DNA of 64,000 nucleotides from Alicyclobacillaceae bacterium (GTDB lineage Bacteria; Bacillota; Bacilli; Kyrpidiales; Kyrpidiaceae): NCBI GenBank assembly GCA_029961045.1, contig JASBVN010000020.1, positions 32,575 to 96,574 of the forward strand, read 5' to 3'. Shown piece by piece: positions 9,152 to 20,053 of this stretch (position 1 is its first letter; each line of letters starts with the position of its first letter). The notes under the pieces were generated by a model. It saw only the letters and a program-made list of their open reading frames with translations, ran no database searches and was not told where the DNA came from. The position numbers and the translations under genes were made by a program.

Positions 9152-10132
9152 TCAGAAGTCGAGTACCTCTTCGAGGGCCCGGACGACCCTCTCGACATCG
9201 GGCAGCCACTCGTCCTCAATCGCCGCGAAGGGGTACACCGTGTCGGGAGCCGTCACCCGGAGAACGGGAGCCTCCAAGTGCAAAATCGCCCGTTCATTAA
9301 TCTGCGCCGCCACCTCGGCAGCCACGCCCGCCTGCCTCTGGGCTTCTTGAACCACGACCGCTCGATTGGTCTTCTTGACGGATTCGACGACCGTTTCTAT
9401 GTCGATGGGATTGACCGTCCGGAGGTCGATCACTTCCACCTCCGCTCCCCTCGATTCGGCGAGTTTCTCCGCCGCCCGGAGAGAAGTATGTACCATGGCT
9501 CCGTACGTGACGACTGTGGCGTGCCGGCCTTCCCGAACCACCTTGGCCTTGCCGATCGGCACCGTGTACTCCCCCTCCGGAACTTCCTCCCGAAAGGACC
9601 GGTACAACTTCATATGCTCCAAAAAAATCACCGGATCGTTGTCGCGGATGGCCGAAATCAACAGCCCTTTGGCATCGTAGGGATTCGAAGGAATGACCAC
9701 CTTGACCCCCGGGGTTTGCAAAAACAGGCCTTCCAGGCTGTCCGCGTGCAATTCGGGTGTCTTCACCCCGCCGCCGAAAGGGGAACGGAAGACGATCGGA
9801 GCGTGATAGCGTCCTCCCGAGCGGTACCGCAGGCGCGCCGCCTGGGAGGCGATGGCGTCAAAAGCCTCGAACACAAAACCGAAAAATTGGATCTCCGCCA
9901 CCGGCCGGAACCCCTGTACCGCAAGCCCCACCGCCAATCCTCCAATGCCCGATTCGGCCAAAGGTGTGTCGAATACCCGGTGTTCTCCGAACTGTTCCTG
10001 CAACCCGGCCGTGGCCCGGAAAACGCCGCCGTTGACCCCCACGTCCTCCCCGAAGACGAGGACATTCGGATCCCGTTCCAACTCGATGCGCAACGCATCG
10101 GTAATCGCCTGGATCATCGTCATTTGCGCCAT
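9152..10132 (-). CDS. pdhB: Pyruvate dehydrogenase E1 component subunit beta
   Basis: [41 protein letters not shown]. Confidence 0.94.
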   Translation of the reverse strand: MAQMTMIQAITDALRIELERDPNVLVFGEDVGVNGGVFRATAGLQEQFGEHRVFDTPLAESGIGGLAVGLAVQGFRPVAEIQFFGFVFEAFDAIASQAARLRYRSGGRYHAPIVFRSPFGGGVKTPELHADSLEGLFLQTPGVKVVIPSNPYDAKGLLISAIRDNDPVIFLEHMKLYRSFREEVPEGEYTVPIGKAKVVREGRHATVVTYGAMVHTSLRAAEKLAESRGAEVEVIDLRTVNPIDIETVVESVKKTNRAVVVQEAQRQAGVAAEVAAQINERAILHLEAPVLRVTAPDTVYPFAAIEDEWLPDVERVVRALEEVLDF

Positions 10133-10135
10133 GGC

Positions 10136-11329
<1,194 letters not shown>

Positions 11330-11500
11330 TTAAAGCTTTATTTGTCTCCAATGTAGTATACATTTCCGCGTATGTCAACGGCGAATCAATCTGTTCCGTA
11401 CGATCTATAAATCTGTATCAAAAACTGTTTCACCTTATTGGCTCTGTTATGATGCAGTCCATCTCCACCGGGGCCCGGCGCCGTTCAGCGCCGTGCGAAT

Positions 11501-11800
11501 TCATCCGGACTCCGGCTTCATCCGGTCGTAAAGTTCGTCCAGTTCCTTCGCTTCTTCAAAGTCCAGTTCTGTAAGTCCGCCGGCGTGCCACGTGGTCAAC
11601 TGGAGAGTAACCACTTTGTAATCGATGGATATAAAGGGGTGATGGTTCCGTCGTTCCGCCACTTCCGCCACGGCACCGACAAACCGGACGGCCTCCGGGA
11701 AACTGGAGAACCGGAAACGCCGAGAAATTCGTTTTCCGTCTAAACTCCATTCCGGAATTTCCGGCAATCGCTCTTGAATCTGTTCTTCCGTCAGTTTCAT
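11501..11800 (-). CDS. 4a-hydroxytetrahydrobiopterin dehydratase (pterin-4a-carbinolamine dehydratase)
   Basis: PEWSLDGKRISRRFRFSSFPEAVRFV...AERRNHHPFISIDYKVVTLQLTTWHAGGLTELD. Confidence 0.92.
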   Translation of the reverse strand: MKLTEEQIQERLPEIPEWSLDGKRISRRFRFSSFPEAVRFVGAVAEVAERRNHHPFISIDYKVVTLQLTTWHAGGLTELDFEEAKELDELYDRMKPESG

Positions 11801-11886
11801 CTCAAACCGCCTCCTGATTCCGTTTGTGCAAACGGGGTGTCCTCCATGCTACAATAAAGTCATCTCCGGACGGAAGGAGGCCCCCC

Positions 11887-12438
11887 ATGGGAAAGAAGGT
11901 ACTCATCGTGGCCGGCGACGCCGTTGAAGCGCTGGAAATCTACTACCCCTATTATCGCCTGTTGGAAGAACAGATCGAAGCGGTGATCGCCGCTCCGAAA
12001 GCGAAAACCTTGCACACGGTTGTTCATGATTTTGAAAGTTGGGAAACGTACACCGAGAAACCGGGTTATCAAATTGCGGCGCACGTGTCATTCGATGACG
12101 TAAAACCCGAAGAGTTCGACGGTCTGATCATCCCCGGCGGACGCGCCCCTGAATACATCCGGCTCCATCCCGCCCTGCCCCGCATTGTCCGGCATTTCTT
12201 CGAAGCGGGAAAACCGGTGGGCGCCATCTGTCATGCGGCACAGGTCTTGGAAACGGTACCGGATTTGCTCCAGAATCGATCCCTGACTGCCTATGCGGCC
12301 TGCCGCCCTTCGGTGGAGGCCATGGGCGCCCGGTACGTCACCGAAACATTGCACGTGGACGGAAACCTGGTATCCGGACACGCTTGGCCAGATCTCCCCG
12401 GATTTATGCGGGAGTTTCTCCGCCTGCTCGGAAAGTGA
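11887..12438 (+). CDS. DJ-1/PfpI family protein
   Basis: MGKKVLIVAGDAVEALEIYYPYYRL...GLIIPGGRAPEYIR...VGAICHAAQVL; GGAGG RBS upstream. Confidence 0.9.
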   Translation: MGKKVLIVAGDAVEALEIYYPYYRLLEEQIEAVIAAPKAKTLHTVVHDFESWETYTEKPGYQIAAHVSFDDVKPEEFDGLIIPGGRAPEYIRLHPALPRIVRHFFEAGKPVGAICHAAQVLETVPDLLQNRSLTAYAACRPSVEAMGARYVTETLHVDGNLVSGHAWPDLPGFMREFLRLLGK

Positions 12439-12514
12439 CCAAAGGGGCCGAAACCGGGGATGATCGCCCGCCCTCCCCAATAGACGGCCCGATCTCCGGC
12501 CGCTGCAAAGAAAA

Positions 12515-12550
12515 ATCCGGCATTCCGGCGAAAACCGCGGAAAGCCGGAT
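12515..12550 (-). terminator. Rho-independent terminator downstream of S8 peptidase
   Basis: ATCCGGC...TTCCG...CGGAA...GCCGGAT stem, followed on the minus strand by TTTTTCTTT. Confidence 0.65.
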
Positions 12551-12566
12551 GGAATTTTGCTGTGCA

Positions 12567-13856
12567 TTAAACCAGAGAGGCGAGTTGGATTTCTCCGCTC
12601 CCCTGCGCTTCGGGAGTTTCGTTTAGATCAAACGCAGCCCGCATCAGCGCCGATTTGACCTGGTCGGGAGTCCATTGGGGATTTTTTTCAAGAAGCAGAG
12701 CCACTGCTCCGGCGACAATCGGAGCGGCCATACTGGTGCCCGACATTTGGAAATAGTCCGTTCCCACGCGGGAGGATTTCATCACTTTATCCAAGAAGGA
12801 GCCGGGAGCGCGCAGGGAAATGATGCCAACGCCGGGTGCTACGAGATCGGGTTTCGGCAACCCTGACGGCGTCGGCCCGCGGCTTGAAAAGGAGGCTACA
12901 ACATCATCCTCCTGGGGAACCGTGCGGTGGTCGTCGGCCGCCCCTACGGTCAAGATCAAAGCACTGTCTCCCGGAGAACTGATCGTCCCCGATTGCGGTC
13001 CCTCGTTACCGGCAGCGGCCACCACGACGATCCCGGCCTTCCAGGCGGCCTCCACCGCCTGCACGAGAGGATCCTCCTCCGGCGGACCGGCCGGTGAACT
13101 TCCCAGAGAGAGCGAAAGCACGCGAATTCCGTAGGTATCCTTTTCGCGGATCACCCATTCCACCCCGCGAATCACCGTGGACAGGGAACCGGAGCCGGTC
13201 CGGTCTAACACCTTCACCCCTACCAGCCGGGCCTCCGGAGCCGGACCTCGAAATCGCCCTCCGGATCGCAGGCCATTGCCGGCTGCATCTCCGGCACAAT
13301 GCGTGCCGTGACCGTTGTCATCGTAAGGTTCCGTCCGGTTGTTGACGAAGTCTTGAAAGGCTGCGATCCGATTGACCGGTTCCGTCAGATCCGGATGGGG
13401 ATGGATGCCGGTGTCGACAATGGCAATGGTCACCCCTTTTCCGGTGAAGCCGTCCCGTTGCCCCTTGTCGGCGCCGACGGCCGGCCCGGCAATGTCCAAA
13501 AGGGCTTTCACCGGGCGATCGTAGGTGATGCGTTCCACCGCATCGTCTTCCAGCAACTTCCGGATTTCCCGAACGGAAAGCCGGGCACTTACCCCCCTGC
13601 AAGCGGTAAACTCGTGTCCCAGCCGGCGCCGCCGCACCCCCGTCGCCTGCACCAACCGTTCGGCCGGTCTTTCGCCGGGCATCCCCTTGAATTGCACAAT
13701 GACGGGAATGCGGACCCACGCGTGCAATAGCCGCCGGACGGCCCGGTGCAGAATACACGGAACCCTGCGAAGTGGTTTGTGGGCGAGGATGAGGCGGCGT
13801 CGCATCAGGGGATCAAGCTTCGTTGCATACCGGTGTATCCACTGCAACCATTGCAT
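12567..13856 (-). CDS. S8 family serine peptidase (subtilisin/AprX-like)
   Basis: Catalytic triad motifs IAIVDTGIHPHPDL, DDNGHGTHCAGDAAG, MSGTSMAAPIVAGAVALL. Confidence 0.92.
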   Translation of the reverse strand: MQWLQWIHRYATKLDPLMRRRLILAHKPLRRVPCILHRAVRRLLHAWVRIPVIVQFKGMPGERPAERLVQATGVRRRRLGHEFTACRGVSARLSVREIRKLLEDDAVERITYDRPVKALLDIAGPAVGADKGQRDGFTGKGVTIAIVDTGIHPHPDLTEPVNRIAAFQDFVNNRTEPYDDNGHGTHCAGDAAGNGLRSGGRFRGPAPEARLVGVKVLDRTGSGSLSTVIRGVEWVIREKDTYGIRVLSLSLGSSPAGPPEEDPLVQAVEAAWKAGIVVVAAAGNEGPQSGTISSPGDSALILTVGAADDHRTVPQEDDVVASFSSRGPTPSGLPKPDLVAPGVGIISLRAPGSFLDKVMKSSRVGTDYFQMSGTSMAAPIVAGAVALLLEKNPQWTPDQVKSALMRAAFDLNETPEAQGSGEIQLASLV

Positions 13857-13995
13857 GATCTCGTCCTCCCTTCCCCCGCCATCCTATGGGGGAAGGGAGA
13901 ATATGGTTTGGACGAGGGCCCTTTCCCGCCCTTAAATCCGCGGGTGTCCCCCTCCAACCCGTCTCCCGGGAAAAGGAATCGAGTCGCGGGTGTCC

Positions 13996-14030
13996 AAAAA
14001 GAAAAAAAAAAAAAAGCGCGCCTCGCGCGC
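13996..14030 (-). terminator. Rho-independent terminator downstream of M20 peptidase
   Basis: Minus strand GCGCGC-GAG-GCGCGC followed by TTTTTTTTTTTTTTCTTTTT. Confidence 0.85.
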
Positions 14031-14063
14031 CGGATGTGGACAAAAGGACTGCCTCTTCTCCGT

Positions 14064-15260
14064 TCAACGGGTCCCGTCTCTCCGGTGAAAACTCTCCGAC
14101 AATTTGTCGAGAGCCGTAAGGAAAATTTCCACACCGATCGGCAAGACGTCCTCATCAATGGCAAACTTCGGATGATGATGAGGATATCGCGCCCCCTTGG
14201 CGGGATTGCCGGCCCCCGTAAAAAAGAAGCACCCCGGTACAACCTGAAGATAAGCGGAAAAATCTTCTCCTCCCATGACGGGCGCCATCGTTTCCACCCG
14301 CTTGGGTCCTACCACTTCCTCTGCAGCCTCGCGCACCAAACGGGCCACCCGTTCGTCGTTGACCACCGGGGCATAGCCTCGCTCGTATTCGAAGGTGTAT
14401 GTCGCGCCGAAAGCCGCGCAGATTCCCTTTACGATCGACTCCATCTGTTCGGGGACGCGCCTCCGGACGTCTTCGCGGAACGTCCGCACCGTTCCGACCA
14501 AGGTCGCCTGGTTGGGAATAATGTTGTGGGCCGTGCCGGCGTGAAACTCGCACACGCTGATCACCAATTGATCGAGGGGATCGGTACGCCGGCTGACCAC
14601 CGATTGCAGCGCCCCGACCACCTGGCTGCCCACCAGGATGGGATCCACCGTATCTTGGGGAGCCCCGCCGTGGCCGCCCCGGCCGGTAATCTCGATGCGG
14701 AACCGGTCGGGAGCCGCCATGACCGGCCCGGAAGCCACGCCGACCGTCCCCGCCGCCATCGGCGACCACAGGTGGGTGCCGATGATCGCGTCCACCCCTT
14801 CCAGTACCCCTTCTTCGATCATGTCCCGAGCGCCCCCCGGGAACACTTCTTCGGCTTTCTGGAAGATCAACCGCACCTCTCCCCGCATCGGTTTCCGGCG
14901 CGCCGCCAAGATCTTTGCCGCACCCAACAGCATCGCCGTATGGCCGTCGTGCCCGCAAGCGTGCATCACTCCGGGGTTTCGGGAGCGATAGGGGACGTCG
15001 TTTTCCTCTTGGATGGGCAAAGCGTCGATGTCGGCCCGGAGAGCGACACAACCGCCGGGTTCGCTCCCGATCAACCGCGCCACCACTCCGGTCCCGGCCA
15101 CAAGGCGAACATCTTCAATCCCAAACTCCCGCAATCGCTCCATGATCCAGGCCGATGTGCGGTATTCCTGAAAAGACAGTTCCGGATTTTGATGCAAATA
15201 ACGCCTCCAGGCGATCATTTCTTCCCGAATGGCCTCCACATCCTGGCGATAACGAGACAT
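14064..15260 (-). CDS. M20 family metallopeptidase / amidohydrolase
   Basis: GCVALRADIDALPIQEENDVPYRS, HACGHDGHTAMLLGAAKIL, MGGEDFSAYLQ. Confidence 0.93.
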   Translation of the reverse strand: MSRYRQDVEAIREEMIAWRRYLHQNPELSFQEYRTSAWIMERLREFGIEDVRLVAGTGVVARLIGSEPGGCVALRADIDALPIQEENDVPYRSRNPGVMHACGHDGHTAMLLGAAKILAARRKPMRGEVRLIFQKAEEVFPGGARDMIEEGVLEGVDAIIGTHLWSPMAAGTVGVASGPVMAAPDRFRIEITGRGGHGGAPQDTVDPILVGSQVVGALQSVVSRRTDPLDQLVISVCEFHAGTAHNIIPNQATLVGTVRTFREDVRRRVPEQMESIVKGICAAFGATYTFEYERGYAPVVNDERVARLVREAAEEVVGPKRVETMAPVMGGEDFSAYLQVVPGCFFFTGAGNPAKGARYPHHHPKFAIDEDVLPIGVEIFLTALDKLSESFHRRDGTR

Positions 15261-15359
15261 CCATCAAACCTCCTATCCGCCTCTCAGACCGTCGGCAGTT
15301 CCGACATCCAAAACCCGCGCCTTCGCCCTGGATCGCACTTCTCCCGACCGGCCGGCCCC

Positions 15360-17540
15360 CTAGCCCGACTTCCGGAGCACCTGGAACACCGGCACAGGCG
15401 GGCCCACGTGAAACCCTTGGGCATAATCGACGCCGTAAGAGCGCAGAATGCGCAACGTCTCCGCATCTTCCACAAATTCTGCGATGGTCTGAATCCCCAA
15501 TTCCTTCATCGACATCGCCAATCCTTTGACCAGGCACTGGTCCACCGCATCCACCGCCAAATCCTGAATAAAGACCCCATCGATTTTGAGATAATCTAAT
15601 GGTAAATATTTCAAGGAATAGAACGAAGAAAAACCGATTCCAAAATCGTCCAAAGCAAAATGAAAGCCCATCTCCCGCAACACGGTAATAAATTCCCGCG
15701 CGCGGCCGTAGTCCGTGATGGCGGCCGTCTCCGTAATTTCAAACAGCAATTGGTGCGGTTCCGTTTTTGCCAATGCCAATTCGTCCGCCAAGATGGACGC
15801 GAATTGCCGGTTTCCGAATACCTTCGCAGACAAATTGACGTGAAAACAGACGTCCGGGCGTTCCCGGCGAGACTCCGCCAGCAACCGGATCGCCTGCCGC
15901 GTCACCCAAACGTCGATGTGGTGGATCAAGTCCGACTTCTCCGCAACTCCCAGAAATGCTTTGGGGCTGATGAGACGCCCCCCGTCCCCTTTCATCCGCA
16001 GGAGCAGTTCGAACCGGGACACCCGTTCCGATTGCAAATCCATAATCGGCTGGGCATACAAGACAAACAAATCCTTTTCCAAAGCTTCTCGAATTCGAGT
16101 CGCCCAAACCAATTCCTCGGTGGTGGCCGCCTCTTCTCCTTGAAACGGGTCGTAAACGTGGACATTGGCCCCCGTTCGCTTCGCCGTGTACATCGCCGTA
16201 TCGGCATGAGCCAGAAGTTGTTCCGCCGTCTGGCCCCTCGCCGGATACTCGGCAATGCCGATGCTCGCCGTGATGATCACCCGTTTGCCGTCGAGGAACA
16301 CCCGGTGGCGGCGAAAGGTTTTGGACAGACCTTCGGCAATCCGCTTCGCCCGCTCCACGTCCACTCCGGGCAAATAAATGGCGAACTCATCGCCTCCCAA
16401 CCGGCCGACGAAACCCTGGGACCCGATCCGGTCACTCATGGAGCGAACCAGTCGCGTCAACAATTCGTCGCCCGCCCGGTGGCCGAGATTGTCATTGATA
16501 GCTTTAAAGTTGTCAAAATCGATGAAAAGCAGAGCCCCCCGCTCGTGCCGTTCGAGGGAAGCCGCGAGTTCCTCTTGGAACCTCCGCCGGTTGAAGACTC
16601 CGGTCAGGGAATCAAAATCGGCCAGCCGACGGAGTTGTTCTTCGAACCGCTTCCGTTCGCTAATGTCGTAACCGATGACCAACGCCCATTCTTCGCCGCG
16701 ACCGGTTTTCGGGGGAAAGAGCACCGTCAAAAGGACTTGTTTCTGATGACCATCCTTGCAATACAAGACGGCTTCCGATTTCCATGCGCGGATTCTTCCC
16801 GACTCGTTTTCCCCGCGGGCCCTGTCGGCCACCCGGCGCAATTCCGGGATATATTCGAATAAGTTTCCGGAGTTTCCGGCACGCTGCGGGTCCATTCCCA
16901 ACATCTGCCGGCCGACGTCATTCACAAACAGGGCGCGGCCCCCGGGGTCGCAAATCGCCACGAGACCGGGAAATTCTTTCATCATTACGCCCAATTGCCA
17001 TTCCGTTTCGGCCTGGCGAGCTTTAGCCTGGTAGTACCGCCGCCTCTGTTCCAAGACGGCGCTCACCGTCTGTCCGACGAGACTCAGCAAGTCCAATTCC
17101 TTCTGAGAAAAGGTCCGTTCTTCCGGCAAAACGAGGTTCATCACACCGAGGGAACGGCCTTCCCACCGGAGGGGGACACTGGCGTGATAAGCCAGGCCTT
17201 TTCGGGACAAGCCCGTCTCTTCGAGGCGCTCGCACAAGAGCACATTGGCGGCGGAGCTCAATTCCCCGTCCAGCAACATCCGCTGGCACCGGCAGGTACC
17301 GCGCCGAAGAGCTCCCCAGTGGTCCCGTTCCAGCTCCCCCGGCAAATCGAACACCGCAGCCGGTTCAAAGGTGCCGTCCGGCCGCAACAGGCTGATCCAT
17401 CCGCACCGGGCGGTCGTTAATTTGCATATAATAGACAATATCGTATTCAATTCCCGAAGAACCTCGCCGCCCTCGAAATCTTCTTCTCCATCGAACGGCG
17501 GCCCATGGTCCTGCACCACTACGGACACCTCCACCTCCAC
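15360..17540 (-). CDS. GAF/PAS sensor bifunctional GGDEF-EAL protein
   Basis: GGDEF intact (LGGDEFAIYLPG); EAL region FELLLRM...LDDFGIGFSSFYSLKYLPLDYLKIDG. Confidence 0.92.
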   Translation of the reverse strand: MEVEVSVVVQDHGPPFDGEEDFEGGEVLRELNTILSIICKLTTARCGWISLLRPDGTFEPAAVFDLPGELERDHWGALRRGTCRCQRMLLDGELSSAANVLLCERLEETGLSRKGLAYHASVPLRWEGRSLGVMNLVLPEERTFSQKELDLLSLVGQTVSAVLEQRRRYYQAKARQAETEWQLGVMMKEFPGLVAICDPGGRALFVNDVGRQMLGMDPQRAGNSGNLFEYIPELRRVADRARGENESGRIRAWKSEAVLYCKDGHQKQVLLTVLFPPKTGRGEEWALVIGYDISERKRFEEQLRRLADFDSLTGVFNRRRFQEELAASLERHERGALLFIDFDNFKAINDNLGHRAGDELLTRLVRSMSDRIGSQGFVGRLGGDEFAIYLPGVDVERAKRIAEGLSKTFRRHRVFLDGKRVIITASIGIAEYPARGQTAEQLLAHADTAMYTAKRTGANVHVYDPFQGEEAATTEELVWATRIREALEKDLFVLYAQPIMDLQSERVSRFELLLRMKGDGGRLISPKAFLGVAEKSDLIHHIDVWVTRQAIRLLAESRRERPDVCFHVNLSAKVFGNRQFASILADELALAKTEPHQLLFEITETAAITDYGRAREFITVLREMGFHFALDDFGIGFSSFYSLKYLPLDYLKIDGVFIQDLAVDAVDQCLVKGLAMSMKELGIQTIAEFVEDAETLRILRSYGVDYAQGFHVGPPVPVFQVLRKSG

Positions 17541-17678
17541 CGGCCGCAGACGGCGCCGGTATCCGGAGCCCCGCTCCGGACCGTCCGGCCTCTCCGCACC
17601 GGTCTCCTACCAGCAGCTTCCCACCGCACACGCGTCCTACATGCCGCGTACCGGACGGACCCCGAGCTCCCGCCCGCT

Positions 17679-17975
17679 TCAATTCCCGCCTTTCCCGCCA
17701 TCCCCGACCAAACCGTGCTTCTGCAAGAGAACGTACAACCGCTCCGGATCGTAACCGGTCACAAAATCGCCGCCGATCTGGACGGTCGGGGCAGCCAATC
17801 GCCCGGTCCGGTTCAACAACATTTCCATGACGCCGGGACGGAAGATCGGTCTCTCTTGAAAGGAAATCCCGTAGCGCGAAAGAAACTCTTTCGCAAACCT
17901 GCACTGCCCTCAAAAGGCATTCGTATACACGATCACCGCCGGCTTGTCGGAAGGCCCCCCTTCCGGTCCCCTCAC
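17679..17975 (-). CDS. Glutaredoxin-like protein with in-frame UGA, candidate selenoprotein (UxxC redox motif)
   Basis: GTG at 17975 (RBS GAGGAGG) gives MRGPEGGPSDKPAVIVYTNAF-U-GQCRFAKEFLSRYGISFQERPIFRPGVMEMLLNRTGRLAAPTVQIGGDFVTGYDPERLYVLLQKHGLVGDGGKGGN*; UGA at 17910..17912 is codon 22, at the first Cys of CxxC. Confidence 0.85.
17876..17894 (-). promoter_or_regulatory. Candidate bacterial SECIS hairpin for the UGA at 17910..17912
   Basis: Minus strand GCGAAAGA-GTT-TCTTTCGC: perfect 8-bp stem, loop begins with G, 23 nt between UGA and loop. Confidence 0.8.
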
Positions 17976-18346
17976 GCCGATCCCTCCTCTTCGTAACCGA
18001 CTTCCACGGCCGCCACGACAATATACGCCAAGTCGTTCCGGTCGCCTTTATCGGGCAACACCACACCGCTGGTGGTCGCCAGACCGCCCGGCACCACTTC
18101 CACCGAGACCCGTCCGTAGGGAAAGGCGGCCTTGACCTTTTCCACGTCGAGGTTTTCGCGGTCCGCGGGCACTCCCAATTTCACCCGGACCAACATGTCC
18201 CGAAGGTCGCGGGACGGAATGACGGAACGCATGCCGGGCATGGAATTGGTCTGGATGGCGTCCCGCACCGCCCGTACGGCGGCGGTGGTGACGTCCTGCC
18301 CGTGCAAGTCCACTCCCATGCCGTACTGAATGAACATGATTTTCAT
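17972..18346 (-). CDS. Lin0512 family protein (function unknown)
   Basis: MKIMFIQYGMGVDLHGQDVTTAAVRAVRDAIQTNSMPGM... resembles Lin0512 family; stop overlaps GTG start of the UGA gene (GTGA). Confidence 0.75.
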   Translation of the reverse strand: MKIMFIQYGMGVDLHGQDVTTAAVRAVRDAIQTNSMPGMRSVIPSRDLRDMLVRVKLGVPADRENLDVEKVKAAFPYGRVSVEVVPGGLATTSGVVLPDKGDRNDLAYIVVAAVEVGYEEEGSA

Positions 18347-18405
18347 CGAACTCAGCCTCCCGGAAAAAGGGACAGCGGGCCCCTCCCCGGAACCCGCCAA
18401 CCCGT

Positions 18406-19728
18406 TCACCCTTCCACCTGGCTCTGTATGGGCTGTTGCTGCACCCGCAAACGGGTCACCCGGACGTTGTCGACTTCGACGATCTCAAACACGTAGTCGT
18501 CGACGACCACGGTCTTGCCCACCTTCGGGTTCCCGTCCAATTGGGCGGCGACCCATCCTCCGATGGAGTCCACTTCGGAATCGTCGATCTCGAGGCCGAA
18601 CATGTCGTTGACGTCCTCGACGAGAATCCGCCCGTCCAAGTACGTCACATTGCCGACCGTCTCGACGGGGGCCCGCTCCTCATCAAACTCATCCCGAATT
18701 TCACCGACGATCTCTTCCAGAATGTCTTCCAAAGTTAGAATACCCGCCGTGCCTCCGTATTCATCCACCACCACCGCGATCTGGCTCCGCTGCTTTTGCA
18801 TGAGCCGCAACACGCGGCTGATCTCCATGGATTCGGGAACCCGCAGCACCTCGCGAATAATCTCCTGGAGGTTGCGCTCGCCGGCCTGCAACCCCTGAAC
18901 GTACAGGTCGGAGACGTGAATGAACCCCAGGATATGGTCTTTGTCGCCAAGGGCCACCGGGTACCGGGTGTGGCGGTGGGTCCGGGCGATTTCGAAGTTT
19001 TCTTCCGGCGATCGATCGGCATACAGACACACCATGTCCGTCCGGGGCACCATCACTTCCCTGGCCACCCGGTCCGAAAAATGAAAGATGTTGTCGACCA
19101 AAGCCTTCTCCGTGCTGTCGATGAGCCCACTCCGGTGGCTTTCGGAGACGAGTAAACGGATCTCCTCCTCCGTATACGCCGTCTGATGCCCGGACACCAC
19201 CGGCTCGATCCCCATCCAACGCAGCAACAGATTCGCCAGGCCGTTGAGGAACCAAATCGCGGGGTACATCACTTTGTAAAAAAGCGCGAGGGGCATCGCC
19301 GTCCACAGGGCAGCGGGCTCCGCCATCCGGATCGCCAGGGACTTCGGAGCCAACTCACCCAGCACGATGTGCAGAAGGGTGATGAACGAAAAGGCCACGA
19401 CGAAGGCGACGGTGTGAGCCACTGCGGCGGGCAGGCCCGCCCACGTGAACAAAGGCCACAACACGCGAGCGACGGCGGGTTCCCCGATCCACCCCAAGCC
19501 CAAAGAGGCCAGCGTAATGCCCAATTGGGTCGCCGATAAATAGGCGTCCAGCTTCGATACGACCCGTTGGGCGAACCGGGCACGCATATGCCCCTCCTGG
19601 GCCAACTGCTGCAACCGCGTGGACCGGACTTTTACCAGGGCAAACTCCGCCGCCACAAAGAAGCCGTTCAACAACACCAAAGCAAAAACAGCAATGAGTT
19701 TAATCAGCAAACTACCAGGAGTGTCCAA
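18406..19728 (-). CDS. CNNM/hemolysin-C (CorC) family protein with CBS domains
   Basis: N-terminal DUF21 TM region, CBS pair (MVPRTDMVCLYADRSPEENFEIA), CorC_HlyC C-terminus. Confidence 0.92.
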   Translation of the reverse strand: MDTPGSLLIKLIAVFALVLLNGFFVAAEFALVKVRSTRLQQLAQEGHMRARFAQRVVSKLDAYLSATQLGITLASLGLGWIGEPAVARVLWPLFTWAGLPAAVAHTVAFVVAFSFITLLHIVLGELAPKSLAIRMAEPAALWTAMPLALFYKVMYPAIWFLNGLANLLLRWMGIEPVVSGHQTAYTEEEIRLLVSESHRSGLIDSTEKALVDNIFHFSDRVAREVMVPRTDMVCLYADRSPEENFEIARTHRHTRYPVALGDKDHILGFIHVSDLYVQGLQAGERNLQEIIREVLRVPESMEISRVLRLMQKQRSQIAVVVDEYGGTAGILTLEDILEEIVGEIRDEFDEERAPVETVGNVTYLDGRILVEDVNDMFGLEIDDSEVDSIGGWVAAQLDGNPKVGKTVVVDDYVFEIVEVDNVRVTRLRVQQQPIQSQVEG

Positions 19729-20053
19729 TGATCATCCCCAAATCGGGGAAGCCACCTCGCTCCACACGGAAGTTTAACACTCAGTTCCTGCGGATCTAGA
19801 TCTTGATTTCTTGCTAATTATTATAAATGTGCGGAAAGTATCCCGTCAAACCCGCCCTTCCGACTCCTGGAGCTTCCGCGAGCCATAGATGCGGCAGGAT
19901 GCCCGAATTCGGACCCCTGCCCACGGGATGCCCCGCTGAGAGGCCCGGCCGGCCGCGGACGCCGTCCCGCCGGGACATCCGCTCAGACCTACCGGACCCT
20001 TCCGCCGGCCGACACCGCCGCCCGGGACCTCGGACCCCATCCGACCCGGAAGA

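Noticed and set aside
16000-16035. EAL motif written as ELL (FELLLRM) as evidence of an inactive phosphodiesterase
   Set aside because: The metal-binding Glu is retained and ExL variants are common in active EAL domains; DDFGxG motif is intact
17910-17912. UGA as a plain nonsense mutation or sequencing error
   Set aside because: Homology continues in frame for 76 codons, the UGA falls exactly at the CxxC Cys, and a perfectly spaced hairpin follows; still needs sel-gene confirmation
17365-18066. 233-aa minus-strand ORF overlapping the Sec-glutaredoxin and the GGDEF gene
   Set aside because: Low-complexity Arg/Gly-rich out-of-frame translation; the true reading frame is the UGA-containing one
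19740-20053. About 310-bp GC-rich intergenic region between CNNM and MCP genes
   Set aside because: No convincing ORF, hairpin family or RNA motif could be recognised by eye
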